A DNA stretch of 64,000 nucleotides, taken from Haliotispira sp965263485 (GTDB taxonomy: Bacteria > Spirochaetota > Spirochaetia > SP-2023). The position numbers and the translations under genes are program-made. Below are positions 26,628 to 35,102 of the stretch, one piece after another (positions within the stretch are counted from its first letter, which is position 1; each line of letters begins with the position of its first letter). Below the pieces are notes generated by a model. The model made no database searches, was not told the origin of the DNA, and saw only the letters and a program-made list of their open reading frames with translations. The DNA is taken from positions 496,001-560,000 of the forward strand of contig CBDHHO010000001.1 in assembly GCA_965263485.1 (NCBI GenBank). The letters run 5' to 3'.

Positions 26628-28352
26628 TTACTGCCTGCTTCTGAACAACTCACGCACTTCATGACTGTAGCTCAAATCTAGAGCCCGTTCGGCCAGCTCC
26701 CGGCACTCGGAGTACGATGCTGCGCGCAGCAACTTTTTGACACGTGGCAAATTTACCGCACTCATGCTAAATTCGTCCAGCCCCAAGCCCAGCAAGAGCA
26801 GCGTGGCCTCTTCATTGCCCGCAAAAGAACCACACATACCGGTCCACTTGCCCGCCTTGTGCGAAGCATCAATCACCTGCTTAATCAGGCGCAGCACTGC
26901 CGGGTGGAAGCTCTGGTACAGGTGGGCGATTTTCTCGTTGCCCCGGTCCACCGCCAGGGTATACTGAGTCAGGTCGTTGGTGCCAATACTGAAAAAATCG
27001 ACCTTTTCGATCAATTTGTTGGCAATCAGCGCCGCCGCCGGGGTCTCTATCATGATTCCCATTTCAATGTTCTCATCAAAGAGAATGTGGCTTTCGCGCA
27101 GTTCTTCTTTGACTTCTTCCAGAATCTCACTGAGCTGGTCAATTTCGCGGCAGGAAATCACCATCGGGAACATGATGCGCAGTTTGCCAAACTGGCTGGC
27201 GCGCAGAATGGCCCGGAGTTGCGCGCGCAGTATCTCCGGCGCATCCAAGCAGATGCGGATGGCTCGCCAGCCGAGAAACGGGTTCTCTTCCCTAGGAATA
27301 TCGAAGTAGCTCAATTCCTTGTCGCCACCGATATCCATGGTGCGCACAATCACCGGGCGAGCTGCGGTAAAACCTTCAGCAACAGTTTTATAGGATTCAA
27401 ACTGCTCTTCTTCGTCGGGCATGGCACTGCGATCCATATACAGGAACTCGGTGCGAAACAGACCTACTCCCTCGGCCCCGTTGCGCAAGGCTCCGTCAAT
27501 GTCCTTTTCCGAGCCGATATTCGCACACAGTTCTACCCGGCGGCCATCGCGAGTTTCCGCCGGCAGGTCCTTCAAATCCAATAATTCGCCCTGTTCCCTC
27601 CGGTAGGCTTCCAAGCGCCCCCGGTAATATTCGAGGCTCTTGCGGGCCGGATTGACAATCACTAGCTCACTGGTTGGATCTAGGATCAGCATGTCGTTGT
27701 TTTGGATTCTGTCACAGATATTGCCCGCCCCGACGATGGCCGGAATCTCAAGAGACTGGGCCATAATCGCCACGTGCGAAGTCCGGCCGCCTTTGCCCGT
27801 GGCAAAACCCAGCACCTTACTGCAGTCCATCTGGGCCGTGTCGGAGGGCATCAGGTCTTCGGCGATGACAATCACTTCTTCATCTAGGCTGGACAGGTTC
27901 GCCAGCTCAACGCCGCCGACCGCATAGACCAGCCGTTTGCCAATGTCACGCACGTCGCTTGCGCGCTCGCGCATGTATTCATTTTCCAGCTCTGACAGTT
28001 CACGGGCGTTGGCCTCGTAGACATCCTGGCAAGCTTTTTCAGCGCAGTAGAGCTGTGTTTTGATTTTGTCCCTGATTTCTTCGATCAGCTCTTCGTCGCC
28101 CAGGATTTCCAAGTGCCCTTCAAAGACTTCGGCCTCTTCTTCGCCCAGCTTGGCCAAGGCCTTGCGGTGTATCTCTTCGAGCTGGGACGTGGCCTGCTGC
28201 AAACCCTTCTGCAGGCGTTCCAGTTCGGCGGGCACAGCCGCCTCGCTAATGGACTGCTCCGGTATTTGAAAGTCTTTTTGCCGGTAAATCAGTGCCTTGC
28301 CGATGGCTATGCCAGGCGAAGCCTTGATTCCCGAATATTTTTGTTCCAACAT
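26628..28352 (-). CDS. ptsI: PTS enzyme I (phosphoenolpyruvate-protein phosphotransferase)
   Basis: A 574-residue enzyme I that autophosphorylates from phosphoenolpyruvate and phosphorylates HPr. The active histidine is in GGRTSHVAIMAQS. The PEP-binding barrel includes GVGLFRTEFLYMDR, FFSIGTNDLTQYTLAVDRGN and the catalytic cysteine in GMCGSFAGNE (family form CGE/CGELA, here CGS). The start at 28352 is chosen because AGGAG lies just upstream and the N-terminus MLEQKYSGIKASPGIAIG matches the family; the frame extends 13 codons further. It lies 8 nt after ptsH. Confidence 0.95.
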   Translation of the reverse strand: MLEQKYSGIKASPGIAIGKALIYRQKDFQIPEQSISEAAVPAELERLQKGLQQATSQLEEIHRKALAKLGEEEAEVFEGHLEILGDEELIEEIRDKIKTQLYCAEKACQDVYEANARELSELENEYMRERASDVRDIGKRLVYAVGGVELANLSSLDEEVIVIAEDLMPSDTAQMDCSKVLGFATGKGGRTSHVAIMAQSLEIPAIVGAGNICDRIQNNDMLILDPTSELVIVNPARKSLEYYRGRLEAYRREQGELLDLKDLPAETRDGRRVELCANIGSEKDIDGALRNGAEGVGLFRTEFLYMDRSAMPDEEEQFESYKTVAEGFTAARPVIVRTMDIGGDKELSYFDIPREENPFLGWRAIRICLDAPEILRAQLRAILRASQFGKLRIMFPMVISCREIDQLSEILEEVKEELRESHILFDENIEMGIMIETPAAALIANKLIEKVDFFSIGTNDLTQYTLAVDRGNEKIAHLYQSFHPAVLRLIKQVIDASHKAGKWTGMCGSFAGNEEATLLLLGLGLDEFSMSAVNLPRVKKLLRAASYSECRELAERALDLSYSHEVRELFRSRQ

Positions 28353-28360
28353 CGGGGCTC

Positions 28361-28621
28361 CTATTCGGTCAGGCTGGCTAGGAATTGGCACAACCTGGCC
28401 AGAGCCTGCTCTTCGTCCGGGCCATCGCAGCTGATTTCAATCTGGTCACCCTGCGAGACGCCAACTTTCATCAGCTTCATCAGGCTTTTGGCACTGAAGC
28501 TCTTCTCCCCTTTGGCAACCATCACCTCACATTCAAATTCTTTTGCCAGCTTGACAAACTGATTTCCGGGCCGAGTGTGCAAACCGGTCGGATTGACGAT
28601 TTCCACTACTTTGCTAGTCAT
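28361..28621 (-). CDS. ptsH: PTS phosphocarrier protein HPr
   Basis: An 86-residue HPr. His15 is in NPTGLHTRPGNQF, and the regulatory serine region is SAKSLMKLMKVG, so both the enzyme I site and a potential HPr-kinase site are kept. It lies between mtlD (34 bp) and ptsI (8 bp), making the general PTS proteins part of the mannitol operon rather than a separate pts operon. Confidence 0.95.
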   Translation of the reverse strand: MTSKVVEIVNPTGLHTRPGNQFVKLAKEFECEVMVAKGEKSFSAKSLMKLMKVGVSQGDQIEISCDGPDEEQALARLCQFLASLTE

Positions 28622-28654
28622 AATTCATATCTCCAAATGCCTTGATTTTATGTT

Positions 28655-29830
28655 TTATAATGCTTTGTACTCTCGGTAATATTGCCGGATTTTTGCCAGA
28701 TTCTCACCGCCCAGATGGGCAAATCGCTGGCGCAATACGAGCTCCGGTCCCTGAGCATTGAGCAATTCTTGTAGTTCGCAGGCTTCCGGATCGACCTCGT
28801 TGCGGAATAACAGTGCCGCGGCGGCCCCTCGCAGCAGGTATTCGCCGCTGTCTCCATGCTTTTGAGCCAGCTTCAACGGCCCGTCAATACGCTCCTCTGG
28901 GCCGAGCTTGCGCAGCGGCTGGCGCCCGACCCGCAGCACATCGTCGATAATATACGGATTTTGAAAACGCCTCAGGGATTTTGCGGAGAATTGCCGCATC
29001 TCCGCTACGGCCATGCCGTATTCGGCACAGAGCCCCCGACTGCTTTCCGCCTGTGCACCCGCCACCAGTTCGCGAATGCCCTTGTCGCTCAATGCTTCGT
29101 TGACACTGGGATAACCCAGCCGAAAGCCGTGCCAAGCCGCGCAGGCGTGGCCGGTGTTCACCGTGTAGATTTTGCGCTTCAAAAACGGTGTCAAGTCCGC
29201 CACCAGCTGAAGGCCGGAGATTTCGGCCAGCTCCGGGCACTGCTGCGCTGTGCCCTCAACCAGCCATTCGCTGTATTGCTCAACGCGCACCGCCAAGATG
29301 TCGCCACCCGTGTTCTCCAAGGCGGGCACTACGCGGTCCACCGCCGCATCGGGGAAATAAACGTACGCCGGAAGCTGCCCTCCGGTCGCTTGCAGCTCGC
29401 TTTCAACGGCCTGTTTCAAGCTGCTGCTGCCCCGGATCATATTTTCGCAGGCGATGATGTACTGAGCAGCCACTCTGCTTTGTTCCTGTTCGCGTTCCTG
29501 TTCGCGCTGCCGGGCAAATCCGGCGGCAATACTTTGGGCCACGTGTACCAGAAAGTTCGCACCCACCGCCGTGGTAATCAAACTGGCCGAAGCAAGGATT
29601 TCGGGCAGTTCCGGATCGCTGCTGAGGCGGGCCTCGACACCTTCAATATCAATGCTTTGCAGGCTCTCGCCTGCGACTTGCACGGTATAGCGACCTCGCT
29701 GCCGGATTTCGTGTACCAAAGGCTCTGCCACATCGACAAAGATCACCCGGTAAGCAGCTTGGGACAGGATCATGCCAATAAAACCACGGCCAATATTGCC
29801 CGCACCAAAATGTACTGCGGTTTTTTGCAT
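28655..29830 (-). CDS. mtlD: Mannitol-1-phosphate 5-dehydrogenase
   Basis: A 391-residue enzyme oxidising mannitol-1-phosphate to fructose-6-phosphate with NAD. The N-terminal Rossmann motif is VHFGAGNIGRGFIG, and the signature TVNTGHACAAWHG with the active-site histidine region follows at about residue 215. It carries a short Gln/Glu/Arg-rich insertion (RQREQEREQEQSR). Second gene of the operon, about 150 bp after mtlA. The gap holds a degenerate repeat end (ttggagttttagaactgccc, about 29959). Confidence 0.95.
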   Translation of the reverse strand: MQKTAVHFGAGNIGRGFIGMILSQAAYRVIFVDVAEPLVHEIRQRGRYTVQVAGESLQSIDIEGVEARLSSDPELPEILASASLITTAVGANFLVHVAQSIAAGFARQREQEREQEQSRVAAQYIIACENMIRGSSSLKQAVESELQATGGQLPAYVYFPDAAVDRVVPALENTGGDILAVRVEQYSEWLVEGTAQQCPELAEISGLQLVADLTPFLKRKIYTVNTGHACAAWHGFRLGYPSVNEALSDKGIRELVAGAQAESSRGLCAEYGMAVAEMRQFSAKSLRRFQNPYIIDDVLRVGRQPLRKLGPEERIDGPLKLAQKHGDSGEYLLRGAAAALLFRNEVDPEACELQELLNAQGPELVLRQRFAHLGGENLAKIRQYYREYKAL

Positions 29831-29979
29831 GTCTATTCGCCTTTCGGAGGGTTTCCACAGTGAACCTCAAAAACAAAGGCCAAAGAGCCGTGCCCGGCAT
29901 CACAAGCTACCAGAGCAGCGACACAATCTTCGCACAGCGGAAACTCGAGGTACCCTCAATTGGAGTTTTAGAACTGCCC

Positions 29980-31401
29980 TCAATCTTCCCGGGCCTTTTG
30001 CAAATCTTCAATCAGGCCTGCGTAAAAATTCTTGTCCAGAAACTGGCCAATCGACAGATGAATGGCGTCTGGCTGCACCTCACGCGCCCGGTCGCTCAGC
30101 AATTTTTGAGTAATCACCATGTCTTCCGAGCCGTCCAGATTGTTGATGGCTTTGTTGCTCACCTGAATGTCCAGCCCGGCAGCCGCAATCTGCTTGCGCA
30201 ACATAGTGGCCCCCATCACACTGGTGCCCACACCCGCGTCACAGGCTATCACAATCGACTTGACCCTAGAATAGTCACTGCTGTCCGCCGCTTTGTCTCC
30301 TGCCACAACTTGTCCCTTGCCGACAGCTCCCATGCCTTTCATTTTCCGGCGCATTTCTTCGATGTCGCCCTCATCGGTAGAGCGATTGATCTTGAGCAAG
30401 ATCATCGATGCTAGGAACGAGACGAGAGTTCCCAAAATCACCGAGAGATAGACACCCAAATATGAGCCTTTGGCCGTCATCAGACTCACCGCGATAATGC
30501 TCCCCGGAGAAGCGGGGCTGGTCAGTCCGGCGCCTGTGAGCATCAGAGTCGTGACCTGCACGATGCCACCGGCAATCATGGCCAGAATCAAGCGCGGCTT
30601 CATCCACACATACGGGAAGTAAATTTCGTGGATGCCGCCAATGAAGTGGATCAGAATCGCTCCCGGTGTGGACTGCCTGGCGTCCCCCTTGCCAAAGAAC
30701 ATATAGGCCAGCAGCAGACCCAGCCCCGGGCCGGGATTGGCCTCAATCAAATAATAGACAGAGTGCCCGATGGACCGGGACTGCTCGGCACCCAGTCGTG
30801 AAAAGACTCCGTGATTGATGCCATTGTTGAGGAACAGCACCTTGGCCGGCTCCACAATAATGGAGACCAAGGGAAGCGACTTGTTATTGAACAGGCTTGG
30901 GACTTCGTCAATAAGCGATTCGATAAGTATTGAGGTAAGAAGGCTTAACTCAGGACCGATAAACCGGTATACCAAAATGGAAATGGCACCGCTGATGATG
31001 CCCAGGCTGAAGTTGTTGATGAGCATCTCAAAGCCAACGGGAATATGTGGTTGTATGAGCTCGTCAAACTTCTTTATAGCCCAGGCAGTCAGAGGCCCTA
31101 TCAGCATGGCCCCCAAAAACATCGGAATGTTGCTGCCAACCACGATTCCAACTGTGCCGACTGCCCCCGCCACACCGCCTCGGTGACCGTATACCATCTT
31201 CCCACCGGTAAAGCCAATCATCAAAGGCAGTAAGTATAGAATCATAGGGCCGACCAGCTTGACCAGCTTTTCGCTGGGGAGCCAGCCCCCAGGTATGAAA
31301 AAGGCTGTAATCAGGCCCCAAGCTATAAAGGCCCCCATAGTGGGCATTATCATGCCATTGAGAAAGCGGTCCGTTTTTTGAATATGCAGTTGTTTGGGCA
31401 T
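29980..31401 (-). CDS. mtlA: Mannitol PTS transporter EIICB, copy 1
   Basis: A 473-residue EIIC-EIIB protein that imports and phosphorylates mannitol. The start at 31401 follows GGGAGGG; the frame is open 12 codons further upstream. The EIIC domain spans about residues 1-340, with LINNFSLGIISGA and the mannitol-family motif GGIHEIYFPY. The EIIB domain begins at about residue 380 (SIVIACDAGVGTSVMGATML) with the phosphorylated cysteine. No EIIA domain is present; the separate EIIA gene is at the operon end. It is about 85% similar by eye to the second copy at 33343. Confidence 0.95.
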   Translation of the reverse strand: MPKQLHIQKTDRFLNGMIMPTMGAFIAWGLITAFFIPGGWLPSEKLVKLVGPMILYLLPLMIGFTGGKMVYGHRGGVAGAVGTVGIVVGSNIPMFLGAMLIGPLTAWAIKKFDELIQPHIPVGFEMLINNFSLGIISGAISILVYRFIGPELSLLTSILIESLIDEVPSLFNNKSLPLVSIIVEPAKVLFLNNGINHGVFSRLGAEQSRSIGHSVYYLIEANPGPGLGLLLAYMFFGKGDARQSTPGAILIHFIGGIHEIYFPYVWMKPRLILAMIAGGIVQVTTLMLTGAGLTSPASPGSIIAVSLMTAKGSYLGVYLSVILGTLVSFLASMILLKINRSTDEGDIEEMRRKMKGMGAVGKGQVVAGDKAADSSDYSRVKSIVIACDAGVGTSVMGATMLRKQIAAAGLDIQVSNKAINNLDGSEDMVITQKLLSDRAREVQPDAIHLSIGQFLDKNFYAGLIEDLQKARED

Positions 31402-31439
31402 CGTGTATCCCTCCCATAAAATCTTTGAGAACCTCATTA

Positions 31440-31484
31440 GGGGTCAAAGGGCACCTTCAAAAGGGGTCAAAGGGCACCTTCAAA
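31440..31484. repeat. Two tandem 22-bp repeats upstream of mtlA
   Basis: ggggtcaaagggcaccttcaaa occurs twice in direct order (31440-31461 and 31463-31484). Each contains the first half of the family motif (gggcaccttcaaa). Confidence 0.7.
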
Positions 31485-31547
31485 GCATTCTCCCTTTCTC
31501 CCTTCATTCGCTGGCCGCACGTGGAGATTCCAGCCAGAAAGCCTTGG

Positions 31548-31898
31548 TTAACGGATTTCTGAGCCCTTTTGGCAGTGAATACAAAGTGGAGCATACGGAA
31601 TTGCTGTCAAACGCTCTTCATCTATTTTTTTGCCGCATTTCACACATAAACCAAAACGACCGTTATTGATACGGCCAATGGCAGCTTCAACTTTCTTTAA
31701 ACGATTGACATCTTGCGTTCCAATGGTTTCCAACAGACGGATATCGACATCATTGGAAGCCAGGTCAACGCTATCCTTGACAGAATCGTTACTGGCAGCG
31801 TCCATAAAATCAGCACTTTCAGCCAGGATATTTTCCAATATTTGGGCACGCATATCAATTAATTGCTGGCGCATCTTCTGACGAAATAGTTCTTCCAT
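31548..31898 (-). CDS. TraR/DksA family zinc-finger protein
   Basis: A 116-residue DksA-like protein. The start at 31898 has AAGGA upstream. An N-terminal coiled-coil hairpin is followed by the four-cysteine zinc finger LCVKCGKKIDEERL with APLCIHCQ. DksA binds RNA polymerase and, with ppGpp, adjusts transcription of stable RNA and amino acid genes. The protein is shorter than E. coli DksA and lies close to TraR/DksA proteins of spirochaetes. It is monocistronic. Confidence 0.88.
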   Translation of the reverse strand: MEELFRQKMRQQLIDMRAQILENILAESADFMDAASNDSVKDSVDLASNDVDIRLLETIGTQDVNRLKKVEAAIGRINNGRFGLCVKCGKKIDEERLTAIPYAPLCIHCQKGSEIR

Positions 31899-32061
31899 TG
31901 TGATTCCTTGACGGGAGAGGAAATAAAACTGGCCCAAAATAGTGATCACTCTTTGCTTTGTCAAGTGTTGAACCCAAATGATAATATCCAGACAGAAATG
32001 CCCCTTTCGACAAAACAGCTTTTGGGGTACAAAATGTTTGCAATAAGCGGGAGAATAACAA
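31899..32061. other. Upstream region of the DksA-like gene
   Basis: No gene; about 160 bp of ordinary sequence that should hold the promoter of the - strand dksA-like gene. None is clear enough to place. Confidence 0.4.
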
Positions 32062-32305
32062 GGGCACCTCCCAAAATGGTATTGCGTTTTGATGGCTCCC
32101 ATGCGAGCTGGCGCAGCATGGGAGAATGAGGGGAGGGCCGTGCGCAGCCAGGCCCGACCATCCTCTTTGCGAACTGGGCGAGCTGGCGCAGCATGGGAGA
32201 ATGAAGGGAGGGCCGTGCGCAGCCAAGGCCCGACCATCCTCATCTGCGAACTGGGCGAGCTGGCGCAGTAACTTTTTCTGTGGTGGGGAATTTTTAGAGG
32301 TGCCC
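32062..32305. mobile_element. MITE carrying 75-77-bp repeats
   Basis: Inverted ends extend to taacaagggcacctc at the left and gaggtgcccttgtta at the right, longer than most copies. The interior has three units of the agctggcgcagcatgggaga repeat family (from 32106, 32181 and 32258), linking the two repeat families. Confidence 0.8.
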
Positions 32306-32388
32306 TTGTTAAGGGGAGCTTTAAAACCCTTGTCATTGCCTGATTCCAGTATCAATCTCAAGGGAAACCCTATAAACAAGAAGGTAAT

Positions 32389-33108
32389 ATGCCCCCCCAA
32401 ATTCAAGCTGTAATCTTTGACTTGGACGGTACTCTGGCCGACAGCGAACCGATTTACCGTCAGAGCGAGCGTTGGCTCGCAGAATCTCTGGGGGTGGATT
32501 TCCAACCGGAGAGTCCCGATCGGTTTATTGGTCTGAGTACCGCAGAATATATGCAGTGGTTCCGCCGCGAATACCGACTGGAACTCTCGGTTCAGCAGCT
32601 CTGTGACTTGCAAACTCGCGTGTTCCTGGAACAGGGTATTCACCATGTGCAGCCCTTCCTGCCCACGGTGGACTTTTTGAAATCCCTGCACTCCAAACAG
32701 ATTCCTCTTGGGCTGGCCTCCGGATCGGAAAAGGAAATTATCCGGGCCCTGCTGGGGCAACTGGATTTGGAATCCTACTTCAAAGTTGCCTTATCCAGCA
32801 GCGAAGTCGGCAGCGGCAAGTCCAAGCCGGCTCCGGATGTCTTTCTCGAATGTGCCCGGCAGCTGGCCATGGCCCCACAGCACTGTCTGGTACTGGAGGA
32901 TTCGGTGCCCGGCATGCTGGCCGCCCGGTCGGCGGGCATGCGGGTGCTCACTATTGACAGCCAGCCTCCGACAGACCCTGACTCTCCGGGCTTTGCGCAG
33001 GAGACCGAGCGTTTACGGGCTCTGCAAAAGGCAGACCTATTCTTTCCCGATATGCGGGACTTCGATCCCGCGCATATTTTGCAGCATTTTGAGATTGGAA
33101 AACTGTGA
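32389..33108 (+). CDS. HAD-family phosphatase (beta-phosphoglucomutase-like)
   Basis: A 239-residue HAD hydrolase, subfamily with a helical cap. Motif I is FDLDGTLADSE, motif II LGLASGS, the lysine lies in GKSKPAPDVF, and motif IV is LEDSVPGMLAARSAGM. A good AAGAAGG site precedes the start. Such enzymes dephosphorylate sugar phosphates or interconvert hexose phosphates. Its place between two mannitol transporters suggests a hexitol or hexose phosphate substrate, which is inference. Confidence 0.9.
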   Translation: MPPQIQAVIFDLDGTLADSEPIYRQSERWLAESLGVDFQPESPDRFIGLSTAEYMQWFRREYRLELSVQQLCDLQTRVFLEQGIHHVQPFLPTVDFLKSLHSKQIPLGLASGSEKEIIRALLGQLDLESYFKVALSSSEVGSGKSKPAPDVFLECARQLAMAPQHCLVLEDSVPGMLAARSAGMRVLTIDSQPPTDPDSPGFAQETERLRALQKADLFFPDMRDFDPAHILQHFEIGKL

Positions 33109-33114
33109 GCTTGC

Positions 33115-33251
33115 GGGGACCTCTAAAAATGGTATCGCTCCGCGAGTATTGTGCTATTCCCCCGCTTCTGCTTTGTCTTCACTGGCAATAGCACCGCATT
33201 TCGATGTGGATCGCGATCCCACACACGAAATTGGAATTTTTAGGGGTTCCC
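33115..33251. mobile_element. MITE, about 137 bp
   Basis: Left end ggggacctctaaaaatggta, right end gaatttttaggggttccc. The interior (gtattgtgctattcccccgc) matches the longer element at 11855-12084, so this is a deletion derivative or a related form. Confidence 0.85.
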
Positions 33252-33342
33252 TTTAGAACTTCCCATGATTATGATCTTTTGAGATACTTTTCAATAGCAT
33301 CTCAGCATTTTTAAGCACAAAAATTTATGGGAGGAACACGCG

Positions 33343-34752
33343 ATGCCTAAACAGCTCCAAATTCAAAAAATGGGCCGCTTTCTCAGCGGCATGGTAATGC
33401 CCAATATTGGGGCCTTTATTGCCTGGGGTCTGATTACAGCCTTTTTCATACCTACGGGCTGGCTCCCCAGCGAAAATCTGGCCAAGCTGATCGACCCTAT
33501 GATTCGATACTTGCTACCCTTGCTGATCGGTTTTACCGGCGGGCAGATGGTACACGGTCACCGAGGCGGTGTGGCGGGAGCAGTCGGCACAATTGGAGTC
33601 GTGGTTGGCAGCAACATTCCGATGTTTTTGGGAGCCATGCTGATGGGGCCTTTGGCTGCCTGGGTTATGAAGAAGTTTGACGAGCTCGTACAACCTCATA
33701 TTCCCGCTGGTTTTGAAATGCTCATCAACAACTTCAGTCTGGGTATCATCAGCGGTGCCATTGCGATTCTGGCGTACCAGTTTATCGGCACTGCCGTAGA
33801 GGATCTCACCGAATGGCTTGGCAGCAGAGTCCAAAACCTAGTTGATATCAAGTTACTTCCCTTGGTCTCCATTATTGTGGAGCCGGCCAAGGTGCTGTTC
33901 CTCAACAATGCCATCAATCACGGGGTCTTCACTCCTCTGGGTGCCGAACAGTCCCGGTCCTTGGGGCACTCCATCTATTATTTGATTGAGGCCAATCCCG
34001 GCCCGGGGCTGGGTCTGCTGCTGGCCTATATGTTCTTTGGCAAGGGGAACGCCAGGCAGTCCGCACCGGGCGCGATTCTGATCCACTTCTTTGGCGGCAT
34101 CCACGAAATCTACTTCCCGTATGTGTTGATGAAGCCACGCTTGATTGCGGCCATGATTGCCGGTGGCATCGTGCAGGTTACGACCCTGATGCTCACAGGT
34201 GCCGGACTGACCAGCCCCGCTTCTCCGGGGAGCATTATCGCGGTGAGCCTAGTGACGGCGAAAGGTTCATATGTAGGCGTCTATATCTCAATAATTTTGG
34301 GAACTTTTGTCTCGTTTCTGGTCTCAATGGTTTTGCTCAAGATCGACAACTCGTTTAATGAGGGAGATATCGAAGAAATGCGTCAGAAAATGGAAGAGAT
34401 AAAAGCTGTCGGCAAGAGACGAGTTGTGAGCGAAGACAAAGCGGCGGACAGCAGTGACTATTCTAGGGTCAAGTCGATTGTGATAGCCTGTGACGCGGGT
34501 ATGGGCTCCAGTGCGATGGGGGCCAGTATGTTGCGCAAGCAGATTGAGGCTGCCGGGCTGGACATTCAGGTGAACAACAAAGCCATCAACAATCTGGACG
34601 GCTCGGAAGACATGGTGATTACTCAAAAATTGCTGAGCGACCGGGCGCGTGAGGTGCTGCCAAATGCCATCCATCTGTCGATTGGCCAGTTTTTGGACAA
34701 GAATTTTTACACAGGGCTGATTGAAGATTTGCAAAAGGCCCGGGAAGATTGA
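33343..34752 (+). CDS. Mannitol-type PTS transporter EIICB, copy 2
   Basis: A 469-residue paralogue of MtlA with the same EIIC motif (GGIHEIYFPY) and an intact EIIB cysteine in SIVIACDAGMGSSAMGASML. GGGAGGA precedes the start. Differences cluster in the loop around residues 140-170 (TAVEDLTEWLGSRVQNL against a different stretch in copy 1). It has no EIIA of its own and would depend on the EIIA and general PTS proteins of the neighbouring operon. Substrate may be mannitol or another hexitol. Confidence 0.9.
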   Translation: MPKQLQIQKMGRFLSGMVMPNIGAFIAWGLITAFFIPTGWLPSENLAKLIDPMIRYLLPLLIGFTGGQMVHGHRGGVAGAVGTIGVVVGSNIPMFLGAMLMGPLAAWVMKKFDELVQPHIPAGFEMLINNFSLGIISGAIAILAYQFIGTAVEDLTEWLGSRVQNLVDIKLLPLVSIIVEPAKVLFLNNAINHGVFTPLGAEQSRSLGHSIYYLIEANPGPGLGLLLAYMFFGKGNARQSAPGAILIHFFGGIHEIYFPYVLMKPRLIAAMIAGGIVQVTTLMLTGAGLTSPASPGSIIAVSLVTAKGSYVGVYISIILGTFVSFLVSMVLLKIDNSFNEGDIEEMRQKMEEIKAVGKRRVVSEDKAADSSDYSRVKSIVIACDAGMGSSAMGASMLRKQIEAAGLDIQVNNKAINNLDGSEDMVITQKLLSDRAREVLPNAIHLSIGQFLDKNFYTGLIEDLQKARED

Positions 34753-34800
34753 GGGCAGCTCTAAAAATGGTATCCTCCATTGGAATTTTTAGAGGTTCCC
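34753..34800. mobile_element. Minimal 48-bp element
   Basis: gggcagctctaaaaatggta joined almost directly to ggaatttttagaggttccc. The two ends of the family motif flank only about 12 bp, and the element directly follows the mtlA copy 2 stop codon. It could fold as a hairpin and act as a terminator. Confidence 0.7.
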
Positions 34801-35102
34801 TTTAGAGTTCTCCTGAAAACTTCTCATTTACCCCATACGATTGGAGAATCTGTCATTGCCATATGTTCTCAGAGAAACTAGTTCGACCGGACTGTCCGGA
34901 AATTTTCTATTCGAAATTTTCGGAGGACCCTAAAAATCTGCTTTTGACTTCGCGTAAATTTGCTTTCGATAACAGTCGAGAAGCAGGGGCAAAGCATGCT
35001 TTGCGATATGGTGCCATCTCCCAAGCATGGAAGAAGGTACGGGCGGCATCAGCGGGAGCTTGCTTCTTGGGAACACCGCTTGTCGGAAAGCGGGGGCGCA
35101 GG

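Noticed and set aside
34863..35102. 80-codon extension before the Omp85-like signal peptide
   Set aside because: No signal-like or conserved sequence; a typical signal peptide begins at MKIFRAFLLG.
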